Assembly (NCBI RefSeq): GCF_030372105.1 | Contig: NZ_JAUDBQ010000013.1 | Location: 62,001-126,000, forward strand | DNA length: 64,000 nt | From: Cellulomonas cellasea | GTDB lineage: Bacteria > Actinomycetota > Actinomycetes > Actinomycetales > Cellulomonadaceae | Reading direction: 5' to 3' | Shown here: piece after piece, positions 26,086 to 34,376 of the stretch | How positions within the stretch are numbered: position 1 is the first letter of the stretch | How the letters are laid out: every line of letters starts with the position of its first letter | Translations under genes and position numbers: made by a program | The notes under the pieces: generated by a model | The model's database searches: none | What the model was told of the DNA's origin: nothing | Seen by the model: the letters and a program-made list of their open reading frames with translations, nothing else

Positions 26086-26562
26086 ATGAGCGATGAGACC
26101 CCCGGCACCCGCCCCGACCCCGAGACCTTCACCGAGGGCGACAGCGACCAGCTCCCCAAGGAGGACATGCTCGAGGAGCGCGGCGTCGACGACCTCCTCG
26201 ACGAGGCCTGGTACACCGCGCCCGAGCGCCCCCCGCACAACCGGTTCGGCGAGACGCCCTGGGAGGAGGCGCACGGGGAGACGCTGGACGAGCGGCTCGC
26301 CGAGGAGGAGCCCGAGGTGTGGGACACCCCCGGCCCGCGCGTCGACCCGGCCCGCGAGCCCGGCCGCGCCGGTCGGCTGGTGGAGGACGACCAGGCCGTC
26401 GAGGCGGGCGTGAACGACCAGTTCGCCATCGACGAGGGAGTCGCCGGTGGCGCCGCGAGCGCCGAGGAGGCCGCCGTGCACGTCATCGAGGACGTCGAGG
26501 AGGCGCCGCCGGGGCCCGCGCCGACCAGCCACGACGAGTCCCAGACGGGCAACGCGCCCTGA
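26086..26562 (+). CDS. DUF5709 domain protein
   Basis: A 158-residue, very acidic and probably largely disordered protein of an actinobacterial family of unknown function. Conserved blocks are MLEERGVDDLLDEAW, RFGETPWEEAHGETLDERLAEEEPEVWD, RAGRLVEDD and FAIDEGVAGGAASAEEAAVHV. There is no signal peptide or membrane segment. The ATG at 26086 has GGAGG 1 nt upstream, rather close. The gene is divergent from the ABC-F gene and convergent with truA (37 nt apart). Confidence 0.85.
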   Translation: MSDETPGTRPDPETFTEGDSDQLPKEDMLEERGVDDLLDEAWYTAPERPPHNRFGETPWEEAHGETLDERLAEEEPEVWDTPGPRVDPAREPGRAGRLVEDDQAVEAGVNDQFAIDEGVAGGAASAEEAAVHVIEDVEEAPPGPAPTSHDESQTGNAP

Positions 26563-26599
26563 CGTCGCGCCTGGTGCGCCCCGGCCCCGCGCCGCGCCG

Positions 26600-27472
26600 T
26601 CAGCCGCAGGGCCGGTCGAGGTCCTCCGCGCTGCGGATCGCCCGGGTCTGCTCGGCCCGCAGGCCGACCTCGTCGTCCGGCGGGTAGGTGACCTCCTCGA
26701 GGGTCAGACCGTGCGCCGGGGCCACCGCGCTGCCGGGGTCGCGCTTGCGGCCGGCGAGCAGCGCCGCGGGCCACGTCACGGGGCGGCGGCCCTCCCCGAC
26801 GGCGAGGGACGCGCCCACGAGCGCGCGCACCATCGAATGGCAGAAGGCATCGGCCTGCACCCGCGCGACGACCAGCCCCTCGTCGGCGCCCTGCGCCGGG
26901 CGCGTCCACGACAGCGCCTCGAGCGTGCGGATGGTCGTGGCGCCCTCACGCGGCTTGCAGAAGGCCGCGAAATCGTGCCGTCCCAGCAGCATCCGGCACG
27001 CTGCGTCCATCGCGTCGACGTCGAGGGGCCGTCGGTGCCACAGCACCGAGGCCCGGCGCAGCGGATCGCGCAGTGTCGCCTCGTCGCAGACGCGGTACGC
27101 GTATAGCCGGCGCAGCGCCGAGAACCGGGCGTCGAAGCCCGGCGGCGCCACCGACACCCGATGCACCACCACATCGGGCGGCAGCACCCCGGTGAGCCGG
27201 ATCACCAGGGACTCCTCCGGCGTGCGGGACGAGCGTCCCGGAATCGAGGCCCAGGCCTGCGCGTCCACGTCCACATGCGCGACCTGCCCCCGCGCGTGCA
27301 CCCCCGCGTCCGTGCGCCCGGCCACGGTGACCTGCACCGCGGGTTGCCGGAGCACGCGCGCCAGTGCCTCGAGGAGGGCCGCCTCCACGGTGCGCAGGCC
27401 GGGCTGCCGGGCCCAGCCCGCGAAGTCGGCGCCGTCATAGGCAAGGTCGAGACGGAGGCGTACGAGGCTCAC
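26600..27472 (-). CDS. truA: tRNA pseudouridine(38-40) synthase TruA
   Basis: A 290-residue pseudouridine synthase acting on the anticodon arm of tRNAs. The catalytic aspartate is in VTVAGRTDAGVHARGQVAHVD (Asp55), with FDARFSALRRLYAYRV near 115-130, GRHDFAAFC near 167 and ADAFCHSMVRALVGASLAVGEGR near 208-230 as further family blocks. An internal SSRTPEESL insertion lengthens the protein slightly. The start is GTG at 27472, 6 nt after a TAGCGT -10, so it is probably leaderless. Usually truA follows rplQ directly; here two unrelated genes (27,599-29,095) intervene. Confidence 0.95.
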   Translation of the reverse strand: MSLVRLRLDLAYDGADFAGWARQPGLRTVEAALLEALARVLRQPAVQVTVAGRTDAGVHARGQVAHVDVDAQAWASIPGRSSRTPEESLVIRLTGVLPPDVVVHRVSVAPPGFDARFSALRRLYAYRVCDEATLRDPLRRASVLWHRRPLDVDAMDAACRMLLGRHDFAAFCKPREGATTIRTLEALSWTRPAQGADEGLVVARVQADAFCHSMVRALVGASLAVGEGRRPVTWPAALLAGRKRDPGSAVAPAHGLTLEEVTYPPDDEVGLRAEQTRAIRSAEDLDRPCG

Positions 27473-27478
27473 GGGGAA

Positions 27479-27484
27479 ACGCTA
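27479..27484 (-). promoter_or_regulatory. -10 hexamer of truA
   Basis: TAGCGT on the minus strand, six bases (TTCCCC) before the GTG start codon. No Shine-Dalgarno; leaderless transcription expected. Confidence 0.5.
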
Positions 27485-27586
27485 ACGCGTCCCGTGAGGC
27501 GCCGGCGCTGGGCGGGCCGAGGCCGGACATGGGCGGACGCGGGCGCGGGCGCCGGACCCGCGACGCGGGCGGCCCGCACCTCCCGC

Positions 27587-27592
27587 TAGCGT
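27587..27592 (+). promoter_or_regulatory. -10 hexamer of the ROK gene
   Basis: TAGCGT, six bases before the ATG at 27599, mirroring the divergent truA promoter 100 bp away. Confidence 0.5.
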
Positions 27593-27598
27593 GGACGG

Positions 27599-28384
27599 AT
27601 GCCTGACACGCAGTCCCCCGATGCCGGGCGCGCCGACTGGACCCTCGCCGTGGACTGCGGTGGCGGCGGCATCAAAGCGTCGGTGCTCGACGCGGCGGGC
27701 ACGATGCACGCCCCCGCCATCCGGGTCCCGACGCCTTACCCGCTCCCGCCGGAGCGCCTCGTCGAGACCATCGCCGAGATCGCCGCCGCCCTGCCGCCCG
27801 CCGGGCGCGCGACCGTCGGCATGCCGGGCATGGTCCGGCACGGGGTCATCGTCTCGACGCCGCACTACGTCACCCGATCCGGCCCCCACACCCGCGTCGA
27901 GCCGCACCTGGTCGCCCTGTGGTCCGGACGTGACATCCGGGCCGACGTGGAGGCCCGACTCGGGATGCCCACCCTCGTGCTCAACGACGCCGAGGTGCAC
28001 GGCGCCGGGGTCGTCTCCGGGACGGGCGTCGAGCTCGTCCTCACCCTCGGCACCGGCCTCGGCTCCGCCCTGTTCGACGGTGGGCTGCTCGCCCCGCATC
28101 TCGAGCTCTCCCACGCCCCGGTGCGTCGCGGCGCCACGTACGACCAGTACATCGGCGAGGTGGAGCGGTCCCGGCTCGGCGACGCGTTGTGGTCGCGCCG
28201 CGTGCGCCGAGTGGTCGACGGCCTGCGCCCGGTGTTCTGGTGGGACCGGCTCTACCTCGGCGGCGGCAACTCCCGGCGGATCAGCCCGCAGACGCTGGCC
28301 AGGCTGGGCGACGACGTGGTCGTGGCCCCGAACCAGGCCGGGATCGTCGGGGGTGTGCGCGCCTGGTCGCTGCGCGCCGGCTGA
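27599..28384 (+). CDS. ROK-family protein resembling polyphosphate glucokinase
   Basis: A 261-residue sugar-kinase-fold protein. LAVDCGGGGIKASVLD near residue 17 is the phosphate-binding loop, VGMPGMVRHGV near 78, LVLNDAEVHGAG near 128 (with the catalytic-type aspartate), VLTLGTGLGSALFDGGLLAP near 144, LYLGGGNSRRI near 218 and NQAGIVGGV near 245. This order is that of PpgK, which phosphorylates glucose with polyphosphate or ATP. The usual EFGH substrate motif is replaced by ELSH and the CxCGxxGC zinc site of other ROK proteins is absent, as in PpgK. A divergent paralogue with altered substrate is likely; activity is unproven. Confidence 0.82.
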   Translation: MPDTQSPDAGRADWTLAVDCGGGGIKASVLDAAGTMHAPAIRVPTPYPLPPERLVETIAEIAAALPPAGRATVGMPGMVRHGVIVSTPHYVTRSGPHTRVEPHLVALWSGRDIRADVEARLGMPTLVLNDAEVHGAGVVSGTGVELVLTLGTGLGSALFDGGLLAPHLELSHAPVRRGATYDQYIGEVERSRLGDALWSRRVRRVVDGLRPVFWWDRLYLGGGNSRRISPQTLARLGDDVVVAPNQAGIVGGVRAWSLRAG

Positions 28385-28387
28385 CGC

Positions 28388-29095
28388 TCAGCCGTCGAGC
28401 TCGTCGAGCGCCTCCAGGACCACCCGGTTGAACCGTTCCGGCTGCGTCAGGCTCACCAGGTGCGTGGCGCCGCGGACCACCACCAGCCTGCCGTCGCGGG
28501 CCGCTGCCACGAACCGGCGCTCCTCGCCCCGGAAATGGTCGTAGCGCCCGTTCACCAACCACACCGGGCACCGCACGGCCCGCAGGTCAGCAGTCGGCCG
28601 CAGCGTCGCGACCTCCCGCAGCACGTCGTCCATGACGTCCAACGAGAAGCCCCCGGCGCCCACGTCCACCGCCGCCGCGCCCGCCAGCCACAGGTCCACC
28701 ATCCGCTGGTTCAGTCGCGCGCCACCGTCGGGCAACCGCCCGATCCCGCGCGCCGTCCACCGCCACGGCTCGACGAGGATCCGCGCCGGACGGGTGCAGC
28801 AGGCCGCTGCCACCAGTCCCGCCACCTGCTCGGGGCGCCGGGCGGCGTGCGCGATGCCCAGGTACCCGCCGAGCGACAGCCCCACGACGAGCGCGCGCCC
28901 GCCCACCGCGTCGACACCGTCGGCGATCGCCTGCACGGCGGTGTCCACAGTGAACGCCTCGCCGCGGCGCCGCCCATGCCCCGGCAGGTCCACAGCCAAC
29001 GCGGTGCGCCCAGCGCGCTCCAGCACCTCCACCTGGGCGCGCCACATCGTGCGCGAGGTCCGCACACCGTGCACCAGGACGACGGACAACCCCAT
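28388..29095 (-). CDS. Alpha/beta-fold hydrolase
   Basis: A 235-residue hydrolase. The oxyanion-hole strand VVLVHGVRTSRTMW begins near residue 5, AVDLPGHGRR near 34, the nucleophile serine is in VVGLSLGGYLGIAHA near 89-103, the acid is probably in GRYDHFRGEE near 184, and the catalytic histidine in GATHLVSLTQP near 208. An ester, lactone or carbon-carbon substrate cannot be distinguished. It converges on the ROK gene with 3 nt between stops. TAACGT lies 6 nt before the ATG, so leaderless expression is likely. Confidence 0.88.
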   Translation of the reverse strand: MGLSVVLVHGVRTSRTMWRAQVEVLERAGRTALAVDLPGHGRRRGEAFTVDTAVQAIADGVDAVGGRALVVGLSLGGYLGIAHAARRPEQVAGLVAAACCTRPARILVEPWRWTARGIGRLPDGGARLNQRMVDLWLAGAAAVDVGAGGFSLDVMDDVLREVATLRPTADLRAVRCPVWLVNGRYDHFRGEERRFVAAARDGRLVVVRGATHLVSLTQPERFNRVVLEALDELDG

Positions 29096-29101
29096 CCGTC
29101 G

Positions 29102-29107
29102 ACGTTA
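29102..29107 (-). promoter_or_regulatory. -10 hexamer of the hydrolase gene
   Basis: TAACGT on the minus strand, six bases before the ATG at 29095. Confidence 0.45.
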
Positions 29108-29143
29108 CCCAAGCGCCGGAGTAGACGTCGCCCTGGCACGACG

Positions 29144-29177
29144 AAGGCCCGGCCCCGAGTGATCGGGGCCGGGCCTT
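29144..29177 (-). terminator. Terminator of the alpha (rplQ) operon
   Basis: A 14-bp perfect stem, 29144-29157 with 29164-29177, loop AGTGAT, 14 bases after the rplQ stop codon. It ends the infA-to-rplQ transcript. Confidence 0.9.
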
Positions 29178-29191
29178 GCGACGCGGTGAGA

Positions 29192-29719
29192 TCAGGCCTT
29201 GTCGGCGCTGTCCTCAGTGGTCTCCTCGGCGGGAGCCTCGGCGGCGGGCGTCTCCTCGACGACCTCCTCGACGCTCTCCTCGGCGACGGGCGCCTCGGCC
29301 GCGGGGGCCGACTTCTTCGCGGCCTTCTCGGCCTCGCGCACGACAGCCTGCTTCGGCGAGACGGGCTCGAGGACGAGCTCGATCACGGCCATGGGCGCGT
29401 TGTCGCCCTTGCGGTTGCCGATCTTCGTGATGCGCGTGTAGCCACCGTCGCGCTCGGCCATGGCCGGGGCGATCTCCGTGAAGAGGGCGTGCACGACGGA
29501 CTTGTCGCGGACCGTCGTCAGGACGCGGCGGCGGGACGCGAGGTCACCGCGCTTCGCGATCGTGATGAGGCGCTCGGCGACGGGGCGCAGGCGCTTGGCC
29601 TTGGTCTCCGTCGTCGTGATCCGCTTGTGCTCGAACAGCGCCGTGGCCAGGTTGGCCAGGATCAGCCGCTCGTGCGCCGGTCCGCCACCGAGCCGGGGAC
29701 CCTTGGGGGGCGTAGGCAT
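29192..29719 (-). CDS. rplQ: 50S ribosomal protein L17
   Basis: A 175-residue L17. The core (about 1-120) has [69 protein letters not shown] and [24 protein letters not shown]. Residues 120-175 form an alanine- and glutamate-rich tail not found in short bacterial L17 proteins but common in actinobacteria. It is the last gene of the alpha operon, 71 nt after rpoA. Confidence 0.98.
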   Translation of the reverse strand: MPTPPKGPRLGGGPAHERLILANLATALFEHKRITTTETKAKRLRPVAERLITIAKRGDLASRRRVLTTVRDKSVVHALFTEIAPAMAERDGGYTRITKIGNRKGDNAPMAVIELVLEPVSPKQAVVREAEKAAKKSAPAAEAPVAEESVEEVVEETPAAEAPAEETTEDSADKA

Positions 29720-29790
29720 GGTTGTTACTCCTTGAGTTCCAGTGATGGGCTACGCGCAGGGGCCAAGGGCCGTCTGCGCGTTCCCCGGCT

Positions 29791-30804
29791 TCAGTTGAAC
29801 TGGTCGTCCTCGACGAACTCGCCCTCGTCGCCCTCGTAGTACGTGGCGGCGGTGGGGTCGAAGTCCAGCGGGCTGTCCTTGAGCGACAGGCCCAGCTCGG
29901 CCAGCTTCTCCTTGACCTCCGTGATCGACTTCGCGCCAAAGTTCCGGATGTCGAGGAGGTCCGCCTCGCTGCGCCCGACGAGCTCGCCCACCGAGTGGAT
30001 GCCCTCACGCTTGAGGCAGTTGTACGAGCGGATCGTCAGCTGGAGGTCCTCGATCGGCAGCGCCAGGTCGGCCGCGAGGGCGGCGTCCGTCGGCGACGGG
30101 CCGATCTCGATGCCCTCAGCCTCGACGTTGAGCTCACGGGCCAGGCCGAACAGCTCGACGAGCGTCTTGCCGGCCGAGGCCAGCGCGTCGCGCGGGCTGA
30201 TCGCCTGCTTCGTCTCGACGTCGACGATGAGCTTGTCGAAGTCCGTGCGCTGCTCGACACGCGTCGCCTCGACCTTGTAGGTCACCTTGAGGACCGGCGA
30301 GTAGATCGAGTCGACCGGCACGCGGCCGATCTCGGCGTCGAACGACTTGTTCTGGTTCGCGGAGACGTACCCGCGGCCACGCTCGACCGTGAGCTCGATC
30401 TCGAGCTTGCCCTTGTCGTTCAGCGTCGCGATGTGCAGGTCGGGGTTGTGCACCTCGACGCCGGCCGGCGGGACGATGTCCGCGGCCGTCACGACACCCG
30501 AACCCTGCTTGCGCAGGTACATCACGACGGGCTCGTCGTTCTCCGAGGAGACGACGAGGTTCTTGATGTTGAGGATGATCTCGGTGACGTCCTCCTTGAC
30601 GCCCGGCACGGTGGTGAACTCGTGCAGCACGCCGTCGATGCGGATGGACGTGACCGCAGCGCCGGGGATGGAGGAGAGCAGGGTCCGACGCAGCGAGTTG
30701 CCGAGCGTGTAGCCGAAGCCAGGCTCGAGCGGCTCGATCGAGAACCGCGAGCGGTTCTCCGAGATGACCTCTTCGGTCAGGGTGGGGCGCTGTGCGATGA
30801 GCAC
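29791..30804 (-). CDS. rpoA: DNA-directed RNA polymerase subunit alpha
   Basis: A 337-residue alpha subunit. The N-terminal dimerisation domain (about 1-230) includes [32 protein letters not shown]; the C-terminal domain (about 250-320) includes [35 protein letters not shown], which binds UP elements and activators. An acidic end ([16 protein letters not shown]) follows. Start is GTG with GAGAGGAA about 6 nt upstream. The expected rpsD gene between rpsK and rpoA is absent; a 15-bp hairpin stands there instead. Confidence 0.98.
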   Translation of the reverse strand: MLIAQRPTLTEEVISENRSRFSIEPLEPGFGYTLGNSLRRTLLSSIPGAAVTSIRIDGVLHEFTTVPGVKEDVTEIILNIKNLVVSSENDEPVVMYLRKQGSGVVTAADIVPPAGVEVHNPDLHIATLNDKGKLEIELTVERGRGYVSANQNKSFDAEIGRVPVDSIYSPVLKVTYKVEATRVEQRTDFDKLIVDVETKQAISPRDALASAGKTLVELFGLARELNVEAEGIEIGPSPTDAALAADLALPIEDLQLTIRSYNCLKREGIHSVGELVGRSEADLLDIRNFGAKSITEVKEKLAELGLSLKDSPLDFDPTAATYYEGDEGEFVEDDQFN

Positions 30805-30897
30805 GGTCAGTTCCTCTCAGCGAGCGTCCGCCATATGACGCTCCGCAGTACTGCATGCCTGCCGGGTCTCGGTCCACCCGGTCAGGCGAGGCGGGCC

Positions 30898-30931
30898 GGA
30901 CCCGGACGCGGGAAGCCCCGCGTCCGGGTCC
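30898..30931 (-). terminator. Hairpin between rpsK and rpoA
   Basis: A 15-bp perfect stem (30898-30912 with 30917-30931) and loop AAGC, 15 nt after the rpsK stop. It looks like an intrinsic terminator or attenuator inside the alpha operon, which would lower or separate rpoA-rplQ expression. Confidence 0.75.
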
Positions 30932-30945
30932 GGATCACCTGACGA

Positions 30946-31347
30946 TCAGACGCGGCGACGCTTCGGCGGGCGGCAGCCGTTGTGCGCCTGGGGCGTCACG
31001 TCCTGGATCGAGCCGACCTCGAGGCCGGTCGCCTGCAGCGAGCGGATCGCGGTCTCACGGCCCGAGCCGGGGCCCTTGACGAAGACGTCGACCTTCTTCA
31101 TGCCGTGCTCCTGCGCACGACGCGCGGCAGCCTCAGCGGCGAGCTGCGCGGCGAACGGGGTCGACTTGCGCGAGCCCTTGAAGCCGACCTGGCCGGACGA
31201 GGCCCAGGCGATGACAGCGCCGGTCGGGTCCGTGATGGACACGATGGTGTTGTTGAACGTGCTCTTGATGTGCGCCTGGCCGTGGGAGACGTTCTTCTTC
31301 TCCTTGCGGCGCGGCTTGCGCACGGCGGTACGAGTCTTGGGAGGCAT
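30946..31347 (-). CDS. rpsK: 30S ribosomal protein S11
   Basis: A 133-residue S11 of the small-subunit platform. [72 protein letters not shown] and [18 protein letters not shown] are diagnostic. The N-terminus ([20 protein letters not shown]) is strongly basic. It follows rpsM by 93 nt and is followed by a strong hairpin. Confidence 0.98.
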   Translation of the reverse strand: MPPKTRTAVRKPRRKEKKNVSHGQAHIKSTFNNTIVSITDPTGAVIAWASSGQVGFKGSRKSTPFAAQLAAEAAARRAQEHGMKKVDVFVKGPGSGRETAIRSLQATGLEVGSIQDVTPQAHNGCRPPKRRRV

Positions 31348-31440
31348 GTGCTTGTTCTCTCCGAGTTTCCAGGTGTGAGGTCGGTGTGACCGACGCGTGG
31401 GCCGCGGCGCAAGTCGCGCCTGCTCGGCCCGGCGTCAGTG

Positions 31441-31821
31441 CTACTTCCGGCCGGCCTTCTTCTTGCCGGCGACGGTGCGCTTCGGGCCCTTGCGGGTACG
31501 GGCGTTGGTCTTGGTGCGCTGACCGCGCACCGGGAGGCCGCGGCGGTGCCGCAGGCCCTCGTAGCAACCGATCTCGACCTTGCGGCGGATGTCCGCGGCA
31601 ACCTCACGCCGGAGGTCGCCCTCAAGCTTGTAGTTGCCCTCGAGGTAGTCGCGCAGCGCGACGAGCTCGGCGTCGCCGAGGTCCTTCACGCGGACGTCGG
31701 GGCTGATGCCCGTCGCGGCGAGCGTCTGCTGGGCGCGGGTACGGCCGACGCCGTAGATGTAGGTGAGCGCGATCTCGAGCCGCTTCTCGCGGGGGAGGTC
31801 GACGCCGACAAGACGTGCCAT
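31441..31821 (-). CDS. rpsM: 30S ribosomal protein S13
   Basis: A 126-residue S13 that contacts the P-site tRNA and the large subunit. [30 protein letters not shown] opens the chain, and [28 protein letters not shown] is the basic C-terminal signature. An ATG at 31875 would add 18 residues and is rejected because S13 begins [10 protein letters not shown]. The 195-bp gap to rpmJ upstream shows no gene. Confidence 0.98.
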   Translation of the reverse strand: MARLVGVDLPREKRLEIALTYIYGVGRTRAQQTLAATGISPDVRVKDLGDAELVALRDYLEGNYKLEGDLRREVAADIRRKVEIGCYEGLRHRRGLPVRGQRTKTNARTRKGPKRTVAGKKKAGRK

Positions 31822-32016
31822 GTGCCTGGTGGCTCCTGTGGTGCCTCGGAGGTCTGCCGCACTGCCCTCCCGCATTCTGCGGGCCCCGGCCTCCGAGCCG
31901 AGGGTTCGCCGGGCCGTCCCTGTCGGGCGGCGCCGGAGTGGCGGTGCGCTTACTGGTCCCCACCGGAGGCGGTGGACCGGGTGGTGCTGCTCGGGTGCGC
32001 CCCGAGCGTCAGGGCA

Positions 32017-32130
32017 TCAGCCCTGGCGCTGCTTGTGGCGCAGGTTCTCGCAGATCACCTGAACGCGACCGTGCCGGCGAATCACCTTGCACTTGTCGCA
32101 GATCTTCTTGACGCTGGGCTTGACCTTCAT
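32017..32130 (-). CDS. rpmJ: 50S ribosomal protein L36
   Basis: A complete 37-residue L36: [16 protein letters not shown], then [21 protein letters not shown]. Three cysteines and a histidine (C11, C14, C27, H32) form a zinc ribbon, so this is the zinc-binding C+ form rather than the zinc-independent paralogue. It lies 59 nt after infA, in the usual infA-rpmJ-rpsM order. Confidence 0.98.
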   Translation of the reverse strand: MKVKPSVKKICDKCKVIRRHGRVQVICENLRHKQRQG

Positions 32131-32189
32131 GGCGTGCTTCCTCCGCCGCCGCTGCACCCTTGCGGGCCGGCGGCGTGTTCGAGTGGCGG

Positions 32190-32411
32190 TTACTTGTAGC
32201 GGTAGACGATCCGGCCGCGGGACAGGTCGTACGGGCTCAGCTCGACGACGACCCGGTCCTCGGGGAGGATCCGGATGTAGTGCTGTCGCATCTTGCCCGA
32301 GATGTGGGCGAGAACCCGGTGGCCGTTGGCCAGCTCCACGCGGAACATCGCGTTCGGCAAGGCCTCGACAACGCTGCCTTCGATCTCGATGACACCGTCC
32401 TTCTTTGCCAT
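32190..32411 (-). CDS. infA: Translation initiation factor IF-1
   Basis: A 73-residue OB-fold protein that occupies the A site of the 30S subunit during initiation. [30 protein letters not shown], then [33 protein letters not shown] are diagnostic. The ATG at 32411 has GGAGG two nt upstream. It is the first gene of the alpha-type operon in this genome, behind its own promoter. Confidence 0.98.
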   Translation of the reverse strand: MAKKDGVIEIEGSVVEALPNAMFRVELANGHRVLAHISGKMRQHYIRILPEDRVVVELSPYDLSRGRIVYRYK

Positions 32412-32550
32412 ATCCTCCGCTATCTCTCTGAATGGTGACGAGCCGCCCACTCACACCCGCCCTGGCCGAACGCTCTCGCGCGCGATCAGATCCGCGTGTT
32501 CGTGGATTGGTGCCGGCAGCCCGCAAGAGGGCGCACACACCCGACGGACC

Positions 32551-32578
32551 ATCCTACGGCATGCACGACGCGGAAGAA
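32551..32578 (-). promoter_or_regulatory. Candidate infA promoter
   Basis: On the minus strand TTCTTC (32578-32573), 16-nt spacer, TAGGAT (32556-32551). Leader of about 135 nt before infA. The -35 is weak. Confidence 0.4.
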
Positions 32579-32634
32579 ACCGCGCCTAGACAGGCGACCC
32601 ACGTCGGGCGCCCTCCCCCCAGTGTCCCCCGCAC

Positions 32635-32677
32635 ACGGCGACGCCGCACAGGCACGTGTCCTGTGCGGCGTCGCCGT
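32635..32677 (-). terminator. Terminator of the surface-protein gene
   Basis: An 18-bp perfect stem (32635-32652 with 32660-32677) and a 7-nt loop CACGTGT, 39 bases after the stop codon. Confidence 0.9.
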
Positions 32678-32715
32678 CATGCGCGCGGCCCCTCGGCGGG
32701 CGGGGCCGCTTGTCG

Positions 32716-34035
32716 TCAGGCGTCCTCGCGGGCGGCCCGACGGCGGTAGAACACCAGGCCGGCGCCGGCCAGCAACAGCACTGCCGCGCCGCCGAGGACC
32801 GGTCCGACGGTCGAGCCGGTCGCGGCGAGCACGCCGCCGGAGCCGCCGGACGGAGCCGCCAGCACCTCAGACGTGTACGTCGGGGACGGCGACGGCGTGG
32901 CCGCGAGCACCTCGGAGGACGGCGAGACCGACGGGGTCGGCGTCGGCTCGGTCGTGGGCTCGACTGACGCCGACGGGGTGGGCGTCGGGGTCGGGCACAC
33001 GGTGCGCTCGTCGGCAGTCAGATCGCGCAGGCCACGCTCGGTCGAGGACGTGGGCTCACCCTTGACCCACACGCCGTCCACGAGCTCGAACTTCGTCGTG
33101 GTCAAGGTCCGTGTGCGCTCGACGGTGGTCGCGTCGCAGGCCCACGTGCCGTCCACCCACTCGCCCGTCTCGACGAGGTCCTCAGGCTGCGCGGGCGTCG
33201 TCGGCGTCGGCGCCGGGGTCGTGGGCGTCGGCGCGGGAGTGGTCGGCTCGGGGCTCGGCGTCACGGTCGGCGTCGGGGTCGGCGTGGAGGTCTCGCAGTC
33301 GGGCACCGTCAGGAACCCGCCCAGCTCGGAGTGCAGGTCCCCGGTGACCGGCGGCCAGCCCAGCACGCCGATGTCCGCCTTGCGGTCGACGACGGGGGGC
33401 AGCACCGACTGCGGGCCCCAGACCTTGTCCTGCTGGACGCCCCAGCCGGCGCCGCAGACACCCTCGGGCAGCAGGCTCGCGTCGAGCTCGGTCTTCCAGG
33501 ACCAGCCGTTCCACGAGGCCACCAGGACCTGGCGGCCGCTGTTGTACCAGCCGGCAGGCTCGTTGGGGTTGTCCTTCGGGTACACGTACAGCCCCGTCGA
33601 GCGGACCTTGATCTTGCAGTCGTCACCCAGGATGTCGGCGCCGGACACGCCGTTGAACGTCGTGGTGAGGTTCTTCCCGGACGACTTGCCCACCGCGGGG
33701 ACGATGTCCCACGCGCCGGCGTTGACCTTCGAGGCCTTGACCTTGTCCACCTTCCAGGTGAAGTCGCCCACGACCGCGCCGTCCTTGCCGGAGGGCGGGG
33801 TCTGGTCCTTGGGCGCCTTGGCCGAGCGGCAGATGGTGACCTTGTCGCCCGATCCGCCACCGCCGTGGCCATTGCCGCCCTTGTCGCCCGATCCCCCGGT
33901 GGCCGACGCGGAAGCGCTCGCCGCCACCGCGAGGATCCCGACGAGGCCCCACGCGGCCACCGTGCGGACCGCACGCAGGCCGACGGCCTTCCGATCGTGA
34001 CCGGTCCCGGCCGGCGTCATGCTCCTGCGCATCAT
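32716..34035 (-). CDS. Sortase-anchored surface protein with LAATG signal
   Basis: About 439 residues. A signal peptide (basic start, then VAAWGLVGILAVAASASASA) ends near residue 45. A glycine-rich linker and a domain of about 180 residues with conserved cysteines and tryptophans (ICRSAKAPKDQ, GAWDIVPAVGKSSGKNLTTTF, SWNGWSWKTELDASLLPEG) follow, then a Pro-Thr-rich stalk, a second small domain (GEWVDGTWACDATTVERTRTL) and another Pro-Thr/Ser stalk. The end is VLAATGSTVGP, a hydrophobic segment and FYRRRAAREDA, a cell-wall sorting signal of the LAxTG type used by class E sortases. VLAA occurs three times in the last 75 residues. Starts at 34032 and 34020 are also possible. Function unknown. Confidence 0.88.
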   Translation of the reverse strand: MMRRSMTPAGTGHDRKAVGLRAVRTVAAWGLVGILAVAASASASATGGSGDKGGNGHGGGGSGDKVTICRSAKAPKDQTPPSGKDGAVVGDFTWKVDKVKASKVNAGAWDIVPAVGKSSGKNLTTTFNGVSGADILGDDCKIKVRSTGLYVYPKDNPNEPAGWYNSGRQVLVASWNGWSWKTELDASLLPEGVCGAGWGVQQDKVWGPQSVLPPVVDRKADIGVLGWPPVTGDLHSELGGFLTVPDCETSTPTPTPTVTPSPEPTTPAPTPTTPAPTPTTPAQPEDLVETGEWVDGTWACDATTVERTRTLTTTKFELVDGVWVKGEPTSSTERGLRDLTADERTVCPTPTPTPSASVEPTTEPTPTPSVSPSSEVLAATPSPSPTYTSEVLAAPSGGSGGVLAATGSTVGPVLGGAAVLLLAGAGLVFYRRRAAREDA

Positions 34036-34194
34036 GCTCCATCCACTGCTTCGGCGACGTGCTGGCGAGGGCTGGCAGACCCCGCCGACTGGACACGGGA
34101 CCCGATCCAGCGCGCACCACGCGCCCATGCGGACGCTGGCCCCACCACGGTGTCGGATTCCCTCGCGCAGATCCCCGACCTGCGCGATCGCGAG

Positions 34195-34223
34195 ACTATC
34201 CGACAAACTGGACAGCGATCCAA
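34195..34223 (-). promoter_or_regulatory. Candidate promoter of the surface-protein gene
   Basis: On the minus strand TTGGAT (34223-34218), 17-nt spacer, GATAGT (34200-34195). Two direct repeats lie exactly over these hexamers. Confidence 0.45.
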
Positions 34224-34228
34224 CAAAC
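34198..34228. repeat. Two direct repeats spaced two helical turns apart
   Basis: ATCCGACAAAC at 34198-34208 and ATCCAACAAAC at 34218-34228, 10 of 11 identical and 20 bp apart start to start. They cover the -10 and -35 of the surface-protein gene and could be regulator half sites on one DNA face. Confidence 0.5.
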
Positions 34229-34376
34229 GCCGGATATCCCCGCCGATCGGGCGTATCTCCGCCGCTTTTCACCCACGGCGGGGCGAATCCCCCTCGCCTC
34301 GCCCCACCAATCGGGTGATGCGGGCGTTGATGGCAGGCTGGGAGCGCTGGCAGGCAGGGCGCCCGCGCAGACGACA

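Larger units (their letters stand above)
32412..32715. other. Gap between infA and the surface-protein gene
   Basis: About 304 bp holding the infA promoter and leader (32412-32578) and the terminator of the surface-protein gene (32635-32677). No gene is seen. Confidence 0.7.

Noticed and set aside
32880-33300. Possible tandem DNA repeats in the surface-protein gene
   Set aside because: The Pro-Thr stalks repeat short amino-acid motifs but the DNA is irregular; no clean tandem repeat unit or CRISPR-like spacing exists.
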